Below the pieces are notes generated by a model. That model had not been told where the DNA came from, did not search any database, and saw only the letters and a program-made list of their open reading frames with translations. From Streptomyces sp. CB01201 (lineage in GTDB: Bacteria > Actinomycetota > Actinomycetes > Streptomycetales > Streptomycetaceae): 64,000 bases of DNA. Positions 1 through 8,309 of the stretch are shown here, piece by piece (positions within the stretch are counted from its first letter, which is position 1; every line of letters begins with the position of its first letter). The stretch lies in assembly GCF_002803085.1 (NCBI RefSeq), contig NZ_NNBJ01000005.1, forward strand, positions 297,698 through 361,697. The letters run 5' to 3'. The translations under genes were made by a program, and so were the position numbers.

Positions 1-940
1 CTGGCCCCGGCGTACCCCGAACGCCTTTCGGAAGCGCTCTCGGTAGGGGCGTGCGGCCAGCATCCGGTCGAAGCAGGGGTCACCCGCGAGGACCGCGGTC
101 GTGGCGGCTTCGGGGCACGCGGTACGGAGTCGGTCCAGCTGCTCGGGGTGGGAGAGGACCATCGCGTCCGCGATCGGGATGCCCTTGTGGAGCAGCCAGT
201 CCGGGGAGAGGCCGAAGACAGGGGCGGGGCCGGGGGCGGGGTCGTTGCGGAGGGAAGGGCAGGTGGCGGATGCGGGGGGCGCGTTGGATGCGAAGGTGGG
301 AGCGCTCTCGGCTTTTGGGGCCGGGGCCCCGTCCGCATTCGTATCCGCTTCCGCATCCACGTCTGCGTTCTCTGCGTTCTGTGCGTCCCTGTCCGGCTCT
401 GCGACCGTGTCCATGTCCGCCGTCGGCTCCACGGCCGAGTTCGCGCCCGAGGGCGAATCGAACGCAGACGCCCGACCTTCGGGCGAAAGGTGTCCGGTGT
501 CCGGTGTCCGGTGTCCGGTGTCCGGTGTCCGGTGTGGCGAGCGTTTTATTGTAGCCGACCCCGTGCGAGAGCAGGGTCAACTTCCCTGAAACGCGGTGCA
601 GTTGGCCGCCCAGGCTGGCCGTGATCGCCAGATCCACCTTCGTTTCGAGGGCCTGCTCCCAGGGGAGTACCGGCACCCCGGTTTCGGCGAGCAGCGCGTC
701 CACGCCGCCTTCGAACGCCGAGGAACCCGTGCAGGTGGCCAGCAGCTGAATCCCCAGGTCGTCATGGAACAGCGGCAGCACGTCGAGCAGCCGGGTGGCC
801 GAGGTGACGTTGTGCACCACGAACAGCACCCGCTTGCACCGGCCGCGAGCCGCCCAGCGGGCAGCCTCGTCCCCGACCGGCACCCGTATGTACCGACCGC
901 CCGTACCCATGCCCGAGCCCGTGCCCGTCGACCCGATCAT
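1..940 (-). CDS. Glycosyltransferase/glycerophosphotransferase-like protein, frameshifted and truncated by window edge
   Basis: The gene runs leftward off the window. From about 900 to 545 one frame encodes a well-formed domain with motifs KRVLFVVHNVTSATRLLDV and LTLLSHGVGYNK. From about 490 to 1 the sensible frame is a different one, giving an acidic Ala/Asp/Glu-rich linker, then PVFGLSPDWLLHKG and SHPEQLDRL. The shift falls at a run of six TGTCCGG repeats (491-532). All three frames of this repeat encode the same heptapeptide (PDTGHRT), so the reading frame can change inside it without a stop. Losing one copy or gaining two would restore one continuous frame. The architecture recalls GT-B-type CDP-glycerol glycerophosphotransferase relatives common in Streptomyces, but that assignment is tentative. 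The start is uncertain: ATG at 940 has a GGGAGGG upstream, while GTG 988 and ATG 910 are alternatives. An assembly error is an alternative to a real frameshift. Confidence 0.55.
491..532. repeat. Heptanucleotide tandem repeat (TGTCCGG) x6 inside a coding region
   Basis: Six perfect head-to-tail copies of the 7-mer TGTCCGG are followed by one degenerate copy (TGTGGCG). They lie at the exact point where the left-hand gene changes reading frame. Because 7 is not a multiple of 3, each gained or lost copy shifts the frame. Confidence 0.9.
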
Positions 941-1406
941 CCCCGCCACCCCGCCCTCCCCGTCACCGTGTCGCTCGCCGCCCCCCACGTGACGCCCGCG
1001 CCATCACCGTCACCGTCACGTGCCGCCGCCCCCCCCCGCATTTCACGTCCGGTCCACCCCGTCTTCGTGGTGGGTCACGATAGCCAAGGGGCGCTCGCCA
1101 GGTTGCTGGGCAGGTTGCTGGGTCGCCGATGCGGGCGACGCCGGTGCAGTCCAGTCCCGCCCGCCCGGCCCCTCGTTGCTCCATCCGGCTGCTCCTGACC
1201 GCCGCCGGGGCGCGCGCCGGGCGCGGGCGACTCCCTGGGCTCGTCGCGGATGTGCGGGGCGTTCTGCGCCCTGGAGGCCAACGCCGTCCAAGGGGAGAGC
1301 GTGTGGGGCGTGAGGGGCGCGCGTGAAGCTTGGCTGTTGGCCCGCTTAAGAAATCCTCGATGGACTCGGCGCCCGGCTCTCGGCAGATTGGTGATCAGCA
1401 ACAGCG
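941..1406. other. Intergenic region without a recognisable gene
   Basis: Every open frame here is arginine- and proline-rich shadow translation. I see no convincing start, domain or RNA gene. Promoters for the leftward glycosyltransferase-like gene and the rightward tdh operon must lie here or in the repeat that follows. Confidence 0.5.
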
Positions 1407-1482
1407 CCACCTTCACCACCCCACCTTCACCACCCGCCACCTTCACCACCCGCCACCTTCACCACCCCCCACCTTCACCACC
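1407..1482. repeat. Five copies of a 14-mer (CCACCTTCACCACC) upstream of tdh
   Basis: Copies start at 1407, 1421, 1437, 1453 and 1469, separated by 0 or 2 bases (period 14-16). The tract ends about 70 bases before the tdh start codon, so it probably lies in or next to the 5' leader or promoter of the tdh-kbl unit. Confidence 0.85.
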
Positions 1483-1550
1483 CTCCACCGCGCATGCCCG
1501 GCCCCGATCCGAGGCCGGCCGCCCCTCTCCGTACGCCGGGAGCACCGCCC

Positions 1551-2579
1551 ATGAAGGCACTTGTCAAGCAGCACGCCCGACCCGGACTCTGGCTCATGGA
1601 CGTACCGGAGCCGGAGGCCGGGCCCGGGGACGTGCTGATCAAGGTCCTTCGCACCGGCATCTGCGGTACGGATCTGCACATCCGCTCCTGGGACGGCTGG
1701 GCGCAGGGCGCCGTCAGGACGCCGCTGGTCCTCGGCCACGAGTTCGTCGGAGAGGTCGCCGCGATCGGAGCGGACGTCCAGGACATCGCGGTCGGCGACC
1801 TGGTCAGCGGCGAGGGTCACCTGGTCTGCGGGAAGTGCCGCAACTGCCTGGCCGGGCGCCGGCACCTGTGCCGCTCCACCATCGGTCTCGGTGTCGGACG
1901 CGACGGCGCGTTCGCCGAGTACGTGGCGCTGCCCGCGTCCAACGTGTGGGTGCACCGCACCAAGGTCGACCTGGACATCGCCGCCATCTTCGACCCTTTC
2001 GGCAACGCCGTACACACCGCCCTCTCGTTCCCGCTGGTCGGCGAGGACGTGCTGATCACCGGCGCGGGCCCGATCGGCATCATGGCCGCGGCCGTCGCCC
2101 AGCACGCCGGCGCCCGCAGCGTCGTGATCACCGACGTCAGCGAGTCCCGGCTGGACATCGCGCGCAAGGCCGGGGCCACGCTCGCGCTCAACGTCGCCGA
2201 GCACGACATCGCCCACGCGCAGAAGCAGCTCGGCCTCAAGGAGGGCTTCGACATCGGCCTGGAGATGTCGGGCCGCCCCGAGGCCATGCGCGACATGGTC
2301 GCGAACATGACGCACGGCGGTCGCATCGCGATGCTGGGCCTGCCGGCGCAGGAGTTCGCCGTCGACTGGGCGAAGATCGTCACCTCGATGATCACCATCA
2401 AGGGCATCTACGGGCGTGAGATGTTCGAGACCTGGTACGCCATGACCGTGCTGCTCGAAGGCGGGCTCGACCTCAGTCCGGTGATCACCGGCAAGTACGG
2501 GTACCAGGACTTCGACGCGGCCTTCGACGAGGCCGCCACCGCCCGCAGCGGCAAGATCATCCTCGACTGGACCGTCTAG
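1551..2579 (+). CDS. tdh: L-threonine 3-dehydrogenase
   Basis: A 342-residue zinc medium-chain dehydrogenase that oxidises L-threonine to 2-amino-3-ketobutyrate with NAD. The N-terminal catalytic part shows the CGTDLHI zinc cysteine, the GHEFVGEV zinc histidine/glutamate segment and the four-cysteine structural zinc lobe ([15 protein letters not shown]). The Rossmann half carries [10 protein letters not shown]. Start ATG 1551 (MKALVKQ) was chosen because the frame upstream is proline-rich and not family-like. The next gene on the same strand is kbl, which uses the product of this enzyme, so the two form the classic threonine-to-glycine degradation pair. The length matches the family. Assignment is secure because of both motifs and partner. 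Confidence 0.95.
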   Translation: MKALVKQHARPGLWLMDVPEPEAGPGDVLIKVLRTGICGTDLHIRSWDGWAQGAVRTPLVLGHEFVGEVAAIGADVQDIAVGDLVSGEGHLVCGKCRNCLAGRRHLCRSTIGLGVGRDGAFAEYVALPASNVWVHRTKVDLDIAAIFDPFGNAVHTALSFPLVGEDVLITGAGPIGIMAAAVAQHAGARSVVITDVSESRLDIARKAGATLALNVAEHDIAHAQKQLGLKEGFDIGLEMSGRPEAMRDMVANMTHGGRIAMLGLPAQEFAVDWAKIVTSMITIKGIYGREMFETWYAMTVLLEGGLDLSPVITGKYGYQDFDAAFDEAATARSGKIILDWTV

Positions 2580-2626
2580 CCGCCCCCTCCCGCAGGCCCC
2601 GCCCGTTCCCACGGGTCCGCCGTCCC

Positions 2627-2717
2627 CACGGCCCGCCCGGCCGCAAGGCCGAACCCGTAAGGGTCCGCCCGGCCCGCAAGGACGAACCCGGCCCCGAGGG
2701 TCCGCCCGGCCCGCAAG
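2627..2717. repeat. Imperfect 37-bp direct repeats between tdh and kbl
   Basis: An identical 20-mer beginning GGGTCCGCCC occurs at 2661-2680 and 2698-2717, with a degenerate relative from about 2627. The repeats fill most of the 175-base gap inside the operon. A possible RBS (AGGAG) follows just before kbl. Confidence 0.75.
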
Positions 2718-2754
2718 CACGTCCCGCCTCCCGCCCGTCCTAGGAGCACCCCGC

Positions 2755-3936
2755 ATGTACGCGAACGTCCGCGACGACATCCAGAAGACCCTCGACGAGA
2801 TCAAGGAAGCCGGTCTCTTCAAGCCCGAGCGCGTGATCTCCACCCCGCAGAGCGCCTCCGTCTCGGTGCCCTCGGGCGACGTCCTGAACTTCTGCGCCAA
2901 CAACTACCTCGGCCTCGCCGACCACCCCGAGGTGGTCGCCGCCGCCAAGGACGCCCTGGACCGCTGGGGCTACGGCATGGCGTCGGTCCGCTTCATCTGC
3001 GGCACCCAGGACGTGCACAAGGAGCTGGAGGGCCGCCTGTCGGCGTTCCTCGGCCAGGAGGACACGATCCTCTACTCCTCCTGCTTCGACGCCAACGGCG
3101 GTGTCTTCGAGACCCTGCTCGACGCCGAGGACGCGGTGATCTCCGACGCCCTGAACCACGCCTCGATCATCGACGGCATCCGGCTCTCCAAGGCGGCCCG
3201 CTTCCGCTACGCCAACCGCGACATGGCGGACCTGGAGGCCAAGCTCAAGGAGGCGTCGGGCGCACGCCGCCGTCTGATCGTCACCGACGGCGTGTTCTCC
3301 ATGGACGGCTACATCGCCCCGCTCCAGGAGATCTGCGACCTCGCCGACCGCTACGACGCCATGGTCATGGTCGACGACTCGCACGCCGTCGGCTTCACCG
3401 GCCCCGGCGGCGCCGGCACCCCCGCCCTGCACGGCGTGAGCGACCGCGTGGACATCATCACCGGCACCCTCGGCAAGGCCCTCGGCGGCGCCTCCGGCGG
3501 TTACGTGGCCGCCCGTGCTGAGATCGTCGCCCTGCTGCGCCAGCGCTCCCGTCCGTACCTGTTCTCGAACTCGCTCGCCCCCGTCATCGCGGCCGCGTCG
3601 CTCAAGGTCCTCGACCTCCTGGAGTCGGCCGGTGACCTGCGCGAGAAGCTCGCCGCGAACACCACGCTCTTCCGGACCCGGATGGGCGAGGAGGGCTTCG
3701 AGATCCTGCCGGGCGAGCACCCCATCGCGCCCGTCATGATCGGCGACGCGGCCGAGGCGGCCCGGATGGCCGAGCTGCTCCTGGAGCGCGGCGTGTACGT
3801 GATCGGCTTCTCCTACCCGGTGGTGCCGATGGGTGCGGCCCGCATCCGCGTCCAGCTCTCCGCGGCCCACTCGACCGAGGACATCGAGAAGACGGTGGCC
3901 GCCTTCGTCGACGCCCGCGCGGCCATGAAGGCCTGA
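2755..3936 (+). CDS. kbl: Glycine C-acetyltransferase (2-amino-3-ketobutyrate CoA ligase)
   Basis: A 393-residue PLP enzyme of the alpha-oxoamine synthase family. It cleaves 2-amino-3-ketobutyrate with CoA to glycine and acetyl-CoA. The PLP-binding lysine sits in [15 protein letters not shown]. Other family blocks are [16 protein letters not shown] near the N-terminus, [14 protein letters not shown] (the aspartate contacting the PLP ring) and the C-terminal arginine-containing [11 protein letters not shown]. It follows tdh on the same strand after a repeat-filled gap and completes the threonine dehydrogenase pathway. ATG 2755 with AGGAG 8 bases upstream is a good start. Full length, no anomalies. 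Confidence 0.95.
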   Translation: MYANVRDDIQKTLDEIKEAGLFKPERVISTPQSASVSVPSGDVLNFCANNYLGLADHPEVVAAAKDALDRWGYGMASVRFICGTQDVHKELEGRLSAFLGQEDTILYSSCFDANGGVFETLLDAEDAVISDALNHASIIDGIRLSKAARFRYANRDMADLEAKLKEASGARRRLIVTDGVFSMDGYIAPLQEICDLADRYDAMVMVDDSHAVGFTGPGGAGTPALHGVSDRVDIITGTLGKALGGASGGYVAARAEIVALLRQRSRPYLFSNSLAPVIAAASLKVLDLLESAGDLREKLAANTTLFRTRMGEEGFEILPGEHPIAPVMIGDAAEAARMAELLLERGVYVIGFSYPVVPMGAARIRVQLSAAHSTEDIEKTVAAFVDARAAMKA

Positions 3937-4027
3937 CCCGCGGCAGGCCGGTCGGGCCCGGCGCCTGCCCGCCCGCCCGGAGCCCCGGGCGTCGGTGCGG
4001 GCCCGGCGCTCGGGCGACAATGGCTGG

Positions 4028-4942
4028 GTGATCGACCCCCGCCGGCTCCGCATCCTGCGTGCCGCGGCGGACCACCGTACGGTGACCGCCGCGGCAGCAG
4101 CGCTGTATCTGACCCCCTCCGCCGTCTCCCAGCAGCTCGCCGCCCTTGAGCAGGAGACCGGGCACACCCTGCTCACCCGCAGCGGCAAGGGCGTACGGCT
4201 CACCGCCGCCGGCGCCATCCTCCTGGAGCACGCCAACGCGGTCCTGGCCCAGCTGGAGCGGGCCGAGGCGGAGCTGGCCGCCTACGCGGGCGGCGCGGCC
4301 GGAGAGGTCACCGTGGCGGCCTTCGCGACCGGCATCGCGGAGGTGCTCGCGCCCGCCATCACGCGCCTGCGCGACACCCACCCCTCGATCCGGGTGCGGG
4401 TGCGCGACGCGGAGGGGGACGAGGCGCTGCCCCTCGTCCTGGACGGGGAGGCCGATCTGGCACTGGCCGTCGAGTACCGGGGCGCGCCCCGCGAGGACGA
4501 CAGCCGGCTCTCGCGCGTCCCGCTGTACGCCGAGCCCTTCGACGCCGTGCTGCCCGCCGGGCACCCCCTCGCCCAGGGCCCGAACGTGCCGTTGTCGGCA
4601 CTCGCCGACGACGACTGGATCGGGCCCTACCCGGGCAACCCCTGCCACGACGTGATGCTGCTGGCGTGTGAACTCGCGGGATTCCAGCCCAAGTTGGTGC
4701 ACTCCTCGGACGATTTCCGGGCCGTCGTGGCCCTCGCGGGCGCCGGGGCGGGCGTGGCGCTCGTGCCGCGCTCCGCGCTGCGCGGCATGGCGCAGAAGGA
4801 CACCGTGGTCCGCCCGGTGGACGGTCCTGCGGCGACCCGGCGGGTGTTCGCGGCGGTACGCAGGGGAGCGGAACGGCACCCGCTGTTCCACCCGGTCCTC
4901 AAGGCGCTGGCCGAGGCGGCGCGCGGCCTGCCCACCGACTAG
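4028..4942 (+). CDS. LysR-family transcriptional regulator
   Basis: A 304-residue LysR-type regulator. Residues 1-60 form the winged helix (RRLRILRAAADHRTVTAAAA, then TPSAVSQQLAALEQ). A substrate-binding fold follows, with typical segments such as LVLDGEADLALAVEY and AGAGVALVPRSAL. GTG 4028 is chosen because the HTH begins right after it. It lies 91 bases after kbl on the same strand and could regulate or simply follow the threonine operon; unlike most LysR genes it is not divergent from its likely target. The effector is not predictable from sequence. Confidence 0.9.
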   Translation: MIDPRRLRILRAAADHRTVTAAAAALYLTPSAVSQQLAALEQETGHTLLTRSGKGVRLTAAGAILLEHANAVLAQLERAEAELAAYAGGAAGEVTVAAFATGIAEVLAPAITRLRDTHPSIRVRVRDAEGDEALPLVLDGEADLALAVEYRGAPREDDSRLSRVPLYAEPFDAVLPAGHPLAQGPNVPLSALADDDWIGPYPGNPCHDVMLLACELAGFQPKLVHSSDDFRAVVALAGAGAGVALVPRSALRGMAQKDTVVRPVDGPAATRRVFAAVRRGAERHPLFHPVLKALAEAARGLPTD

Positions 4943-4979
4943 CGGCACGGCCCGGGGGAACCGGCCCGCGGCCCTGTGC

Positions 4980-5348
4980 TCAGGCCCAGGCCGGAGCGGT
5001 GCCGGTCAGCTGGCAGACCACCAGGTACAGCGGGATCGGCGGGGTGTAGGGCGTCGCGCCCTCGGGGAAGTTGATCAGACGGGGGCGGTCGGCGTCCGGG
5101 ACCACGGCGCCGGGTGCGTAGCGCACCGGCCGGGGCCAGGGCAGCTCGTGGTCGGAGCCGGCCGGGACGATCCACCACCACCAGTCGGCGGAGGCGAACA
5201 CGCAGCCCGACCGGGGAAGGCGGGACAGCAGCCGGAAGCCGTGCGCGGCGGGTACCCCCACCGCGTCCCGGCCGAGGGCCGCAGGCCTGACCTGCGGCAG
5301 CAGTACTCCGCCGCCGGATCGAGCGGCGGAGCCGCCGGGCCCGGGCAC
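4980..5348 (-). CDS. Uncharacterised Streptomyces protein next to the SpoIIAB-like ATPase
   Basis: A roughly 120-residue protein whose C-terminal part looks genuinely coding: LLPQVRPAALGRDAVGVPAA, then a tryptophan run in SADWWWWIVPAGSDHELPWP and the ending PIPLYLVVCQLTGTAPAWA. Codon usage becomes sensible from about 5310 to 4980, while the frame further upstream overlaps the ATPase gene and is not protein-like. GTG 5348 is used as the start; GTG 5372 is possible. I recall similar proteins next to anti-sigma-like ATPases in other Streptomyces, which fits the 107-base spacing here. No catalytic motif is visible and the function is unknown. Confidence 0.6.
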   Translation of the reverse strand: MPGPGGSAARSGGGVLLPQVRPAALGRDAVGVPAAHGFRLLSRLPRSGCVFASADWWWWIVPAGSDHELPWPRPVRYAPGAVVPDADRPRLINFPEGATPYTPPIPLYLVVCQLTGTAPAWA

Positions 5349-5455
5349 ACCGTGCGCACCCCCACTGCGCACGGGGCCTCGGGGCCCGGCGGTTCCGGAC
5401 CCATCGGTTCGCGGGCCCTGCCGCCCGGACCGGGGTCCCCAAGGAAGCTTCTCTC

Positions 5456-5989
5456 TCAGCACGGGCGGGCCGCCTGACCCGGCCCGCCGTGCGCGAGCTC
5501 GGCCCAGACGATCCGGCCGGGCCCGTACGGGGCGTCGTGCGAACCCCAGGCGCTGCTCACCGCGTCGACGAGCAGCAGCCCGCGTCCGCGCTCCTCCTCG
5601 TCGTCCGAATAGCACAGGCGGGGCCCGGCCGAGCCGCAGCCCAGGTCCCGTACCGCTATCCGCAACGCCCGCTGGAGATCGGTGAGTTCGCACAGTATGT
5701 GGTCGCCGGCGGTGTGCACGACGGCGTTGGTGACGAGTTCCGAGATGACCAGGGAGACGGTCTCGTGGAGCTCCTCGTGGTGCCCCCAGCCGGTCAGCAT
5801 GTCCCTGCTGCGCCGGCGTGCGAGGGAGACCGATTCGGTACGGGCCGGCACATCGAAGGCGTACCGCCGCACAGCGGTCCCGGAGCAGGCGCCTGTGAGC
5901 TGGGGGACGAGCGCGTTACCAGGGGCCACGACCGGAATCCTCACAGTGGGGAGGCGGCTCGGGACGCCGCCTCCCCCGAGGCCGCGCAC
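5456..5989 (-). CDS. ATP-binding protein, SpoIIAB/RsbW-like histidine-kinase-fold regulator
   Basis: A 177-residue protein with an isolated HATPase_c (GHKL) domain. The N-box is ELHETVSLVISELVTNAVVHT (Asn in the ELVTNAV motif). The G1-like segment is AVRDLGCGSAG and the G2-like segment RGRGLLLVDAVSSAWG. There is no transmitter, membrane or receiver region, so it resembles the anti-sigma/anti-anti-sigma ATPases that are very numerous in Streptomyces and often sit beside XRE/DUF397 genes, as here. It is divergent from the XRE gene at 6136, with a 146-base shared promoter region. The first 40 residues are low-complexity, and a start downstream of 5989 is possible. Confidence 0.85.
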   Translation of the reverse strand: MRGLGGGGVPSRLPTVRIPVVAPGNALVPQLTGACSGTAVRRYAFDVPARTESVSLARRRSRDMLTGWGHHEELHETVSLVISELVTNAVVHTAGDHILCELTDLQRALRIAVRDLGCGSAGPRLCYSDDEEERGRGLLLVDAVSSAWGSHDAPYGPGRIVWAELAHGGPGQAARPC

Positions 5990-6135
5990 CTTCGCCGCGT
6001 GTGAACTGGTTCACCGACCTACCTTGTACCCGCGGCGGACACTTGGCAAGAGGCACTCTGAAATTTGCAGAGTGCCGTTCTCCTATCTGCAACGACGTGG
6101 CACACTGCTCGCAACAGCACATGGGGAGGTCTGTC

Positions 6136-6996
6136 GTGAGTGAACCCCGGTCCGCCCCGACCGTGGGCCAGGTCGTGCTGGGCAGACGCCTTCAGGACCT
6201 GCGCGAGCGGGCCGGTCTCCGGCGCGAGGAAGCGGCCAAGGTGCTGCGGGTGGCCCCGGCCACGATCCGGCGCATGGAGATGGCCGAGGTCTCCCTCAAG
6301 ATTCCCTACGTGGTGCTGCTGCTCCAGGCCTACGGGATCGCCGACAGCGAGGCGGAAGGTTTCGTCGCCCTGGCCGAGGAGGCCAACAAGCCCGGCTGGT
6401 GGCAGCGCTTCCACGACATCCTGCCCGACTGGTTCAGCATGTACGTGAGCCTGGAGGGCGCGGCCTCGCTGATCAGGTCGTACGAGCCGCACTTCGTGCC
6501 GGGCCTGTTGCAGACCGAGGAGTACGCCCGCCAGGTGATGCGCAGCGGCGCGCTCGGCGCGACCAGCCACGCGGACATAGACCGGCACGTGGCGCTGCGC
6601 ATGGAGCGCCAGTCGCTGCTGACCCGCGAGGACGCCCCGCGCCTGTGGGTGATCATGGACGAGACGGTGCTGCGCCGCCCGGTCGGCTCGGCGCAGGTGA
6701 TGCGGGAGCAGATCGACCGCCTCCTGGAGGCCTCGACGCTGCCGAACGTCACCGTGCAGCTCGCCGAGTTCGCCTCCGGGCACCATCCGGGGACGTACGG
6801 GCCCTTCGTGCTCTTCCGCTTCGCCGTGCCGGAACTGCCGGACATGGTCTACAGCGAGTACCTGACCGGCGCCGTCTATCTGGACGCGCGCCCCGAGGTG
6901 GCCACCCACCTGGAGGTCATGGACCGCATGGCGGCTCAGGCCGCGACTGCACAACGCACGAAGGAGATCCTCAGGGATCTCCGCAAGGAGCTGTGA
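6136..6996 (+). CDS. XRE-family HTH regulator with DUF5753 domain
   Basis: A 286-residue regulator. The N-terminal helix-turn-helix spans about residues 12-70 (LGRRLQDLRERAGLRREEAA, then VAPATIRRMEM). The remainder is a DUF5753 domain with hallmark segments FHDILPDWFSMYVSLEGAA, YEPHFVPGLLQTEEYAR and VQLAEFASGHHPG. GTG 6136 is preferred because GGGGAGG lies 7 bases upstream at 6122-6128. The next gene, encoding DUF397, starts immediately after its stop, the typical partner arrangement. Such pairs act in Streptomyces development and antibiotic control, but the target here is unknown. An inverted repeat TTGCAG-N16-CTGCAA (6065-6092) lies upstream and may be an operator. Confidence 0.93.
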   Translation: MSEPRSAPTVGQVVLGRRLQDLRERAGLRREEAAKVLRVAPATIRRMEMAEVSLKIPYVVLLLQAYGIADSEAEGFVALAEEANKPGWWQRFHDILPDWFSMYVSLEGAASLIRSYEPHFVPGLLQTEEYARQVMRSGALGATSHADIDRHVALRMERQSLLTREDAPRLWVIMDETVLRRPVGSAQVMREQIDRLLEASTLPNVTVQLAEFASGHHPGTYGPFVLFRFAVPELPDMVYSEYLTGAVYLDARPEVATHLEVMDRMAAQAATAQRTKEILRDLRKEL

Positions 6997-7263
6997 ATGG
7001 ATCACATATACGACGGCGGGCCGGCCGGCGGGCACATCTACAACGGCATGCCCGCGGCCCAGCTCGGCGCCGAGGGCTGGCACAAGCCGTGGAGCGGCGG
7101 CAACGGCGGCAACTGCTTCGAGGCGATGAAGCTGGCCGACGGCCGGGTCGCGGTGCGCCAGTCGGCCGATCCCGAGGGCCCCGCGCTGATCTACACCCCC
7201 GGCGAGATCGCCGCGTTCATCCAGGGCGCCAAGTCCGGCCAGGCCGACTTCCTCCTGACGTGA
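6997..7263 (+). CDS. DUF397 domain-containing protein
   Basis: An 88-residue protein whose ATG directly follows the TGA of the XRE gene (zero spacing), implying translational coupling. The core matches DUF397: WHKPWSGGNGGNCFEAMKLA, then VAVRQSADPEGPALIYTPGEIAAFI. DUF397 proteins are small cytoplasmic partners of DUF5753 XRE regulators; their mechanism is only partly understood. The N-terminal 30 residues are glycine-rich and longer than in many family members. Confidence 0.92.
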   Translation: MDHIYDGGPAGGHIYNGMPAAQLGAEGWHKPWSGGNGGNCFEAMKLADGRVAVRQSADPEGPALIYTPGEIAAFIQGAKSGQADFLLT

Positions 7264-7398
7264 TCCCCGGGGCTCCTGCCCCGCCACCAGATGCTCCCCC
7301 TGGCTCAGCCCTCACCCCTCGGCCCCCCCCGTTTCTCCCCCCCTCAACTCCCTTGATTCCCCCACCTGTTCACTGAACTTCATCCCCATGGAGCGCAC

Positions 7399-8205
7399 AT
7401 GACCGGGCAAGACCGCAGTGCCGTCACGATCGACACCAGCAAGCCCCACCCGGCCCGGGTGTACGACTGGTTCCTCGGCGGCAAGGACAACTACCCGGTG
7501 GACGAGGCGCTCGCCGAGCAGCTGCTCGCGCTCGACTCGCGCGGCCGGGACATCGCGCGGGTCAACCGGGCCTTCATGCACCGCGCCACCCGCTGGCTCG
7601 CCGAGCAGGGCGTGCGCCAGTTCCTGGACATCGGCACCGGCATCCCCACCGAGCCGAACCTCCACCAGGTCGCCCAGCGCACCGCCTCCGACGCCCGCAT
7701 CGTCTACGCGGACAACGACCCGATCGTGCTGCGGCACGCGGAGGCCCTGCTGCGCTCCACCCCCGACGGTGTCACCGAGTACATCCAGGCCGACGTCCGC
7801 GAGCCCGAGCGCATCCTTGAACTCGCCCACGGCACCCTCGACTTCGACCGCCCGGTCGCGCTCTCGCTGATCGCCCTGACCCACTTCATCGGGGACGACG
7901 ACGATGTGTACGGGATCGTCGACCGCCTCCTGGGCGTCCTCGCGCCCGGCAGCTATCTGGTCCTGTCGCAGATCACCGGCGACTTCGACCCGGAGAGCGC
8001 GGCCCGCGCGGTCGAGCTCTACAAGGAGGGCGGCGTCACCCTGCGCCCCCGCACGAAGTCCGAGGTCACCCGGTTCTTCCACGGCCGCGAACTGGCCCAG
8101 CCGGGCGTCGGCCTGGCCGCCGAATGGCACCCGGAGCTGGGTGAGAGCGCGGCCGAGGGCGACCACACCATCCCGGTGTACGCGGGCGTGGCCCGCAAGG
8201 CGTGA
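7399..8205 (+). CDS. SAM-dependent methyltransferase, DUF574 family
   Basis: A 268-residue protein matching the actinobacterial S-adenosyl-methyltransferase (DUF574) family. Seen: the N-terminal signature HPARVYDWFLGGKDNYPVD, the SAM-binding loop FLDIGTGIPTEPNLHQ, the acidic ribose-binding strand IVYADNDPIV, and GVLAPGSYLVLSQ later. The substrate is unknown; these genes often accompany XRE/DUF397/ATPase groups in Streptomyces, as here. It starts at ATG 7399, 135 bases after the DUF397 stop, so it may have its own promoter. It converges on the FAD oxidoreductase gene across a short repeat region. Confidence 0.9.
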   Translation: MTGQDRSAVTIDTSKPHPARVYDWFLGGKDNYPVDEALAEQLLALDSRGRDIARVNRAFMHRATRWLAEQGVRQFLDIGTGIPTEPNLHQVAQRTASDARIVYADNDPIVLRHAEALLRSTPDGVTEYIQADVREPERILELAHGTLDFDRPVALSLIALTHFIGDDDDVYGIVDRLLGVLAPGSYLVLSQITGDFDPESAARAVELYKEGGVTLRPRTKSEVTRFFHGRELAQPGVGLAAEWHPELGESAAEGDHTIPVYAGVARKA

Positions 8206-8223
8206 GGCACCGGGTGTGCGCGG

Positions 8224-8272
8224 GCGTGGCCACCGGGGAGTAGGTACGGGGCGTGGCCACCGGGGAGTAGGT
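8224..8272. repeat. Two 22-bp direct repeats between convergent genes
   Basis: The 22-mer beginning GCGTGGCCACCGGGG is repeated perfectly at 8224-8245 and 8251-8272 (period 27), just after the methyltransferase stop. A partial relative also occurs in the 3' end of that gene. Confidence 0.8.
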
Positions 8273-8309
8273 GCCGGGCGCGGCCCCGGCCGGACCGCGC
8301 CCGCCCCGC

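Noticed and set aside
1407..1482. 14-mer repeats considered as a CRISPR or origin iteron array
   Set aside because: No spacers, no DnaA boxes and no replication genes nearby.
1443..2903. Long minus-strand frames over tdh and kbl (also 2740-4236)
   Set aside because: They are antisense shadows of tdh, kbl and the LysR gene: rich in Arg, Val and Gly repeats, no family motifs, and opposite strongly conserved enzymes.
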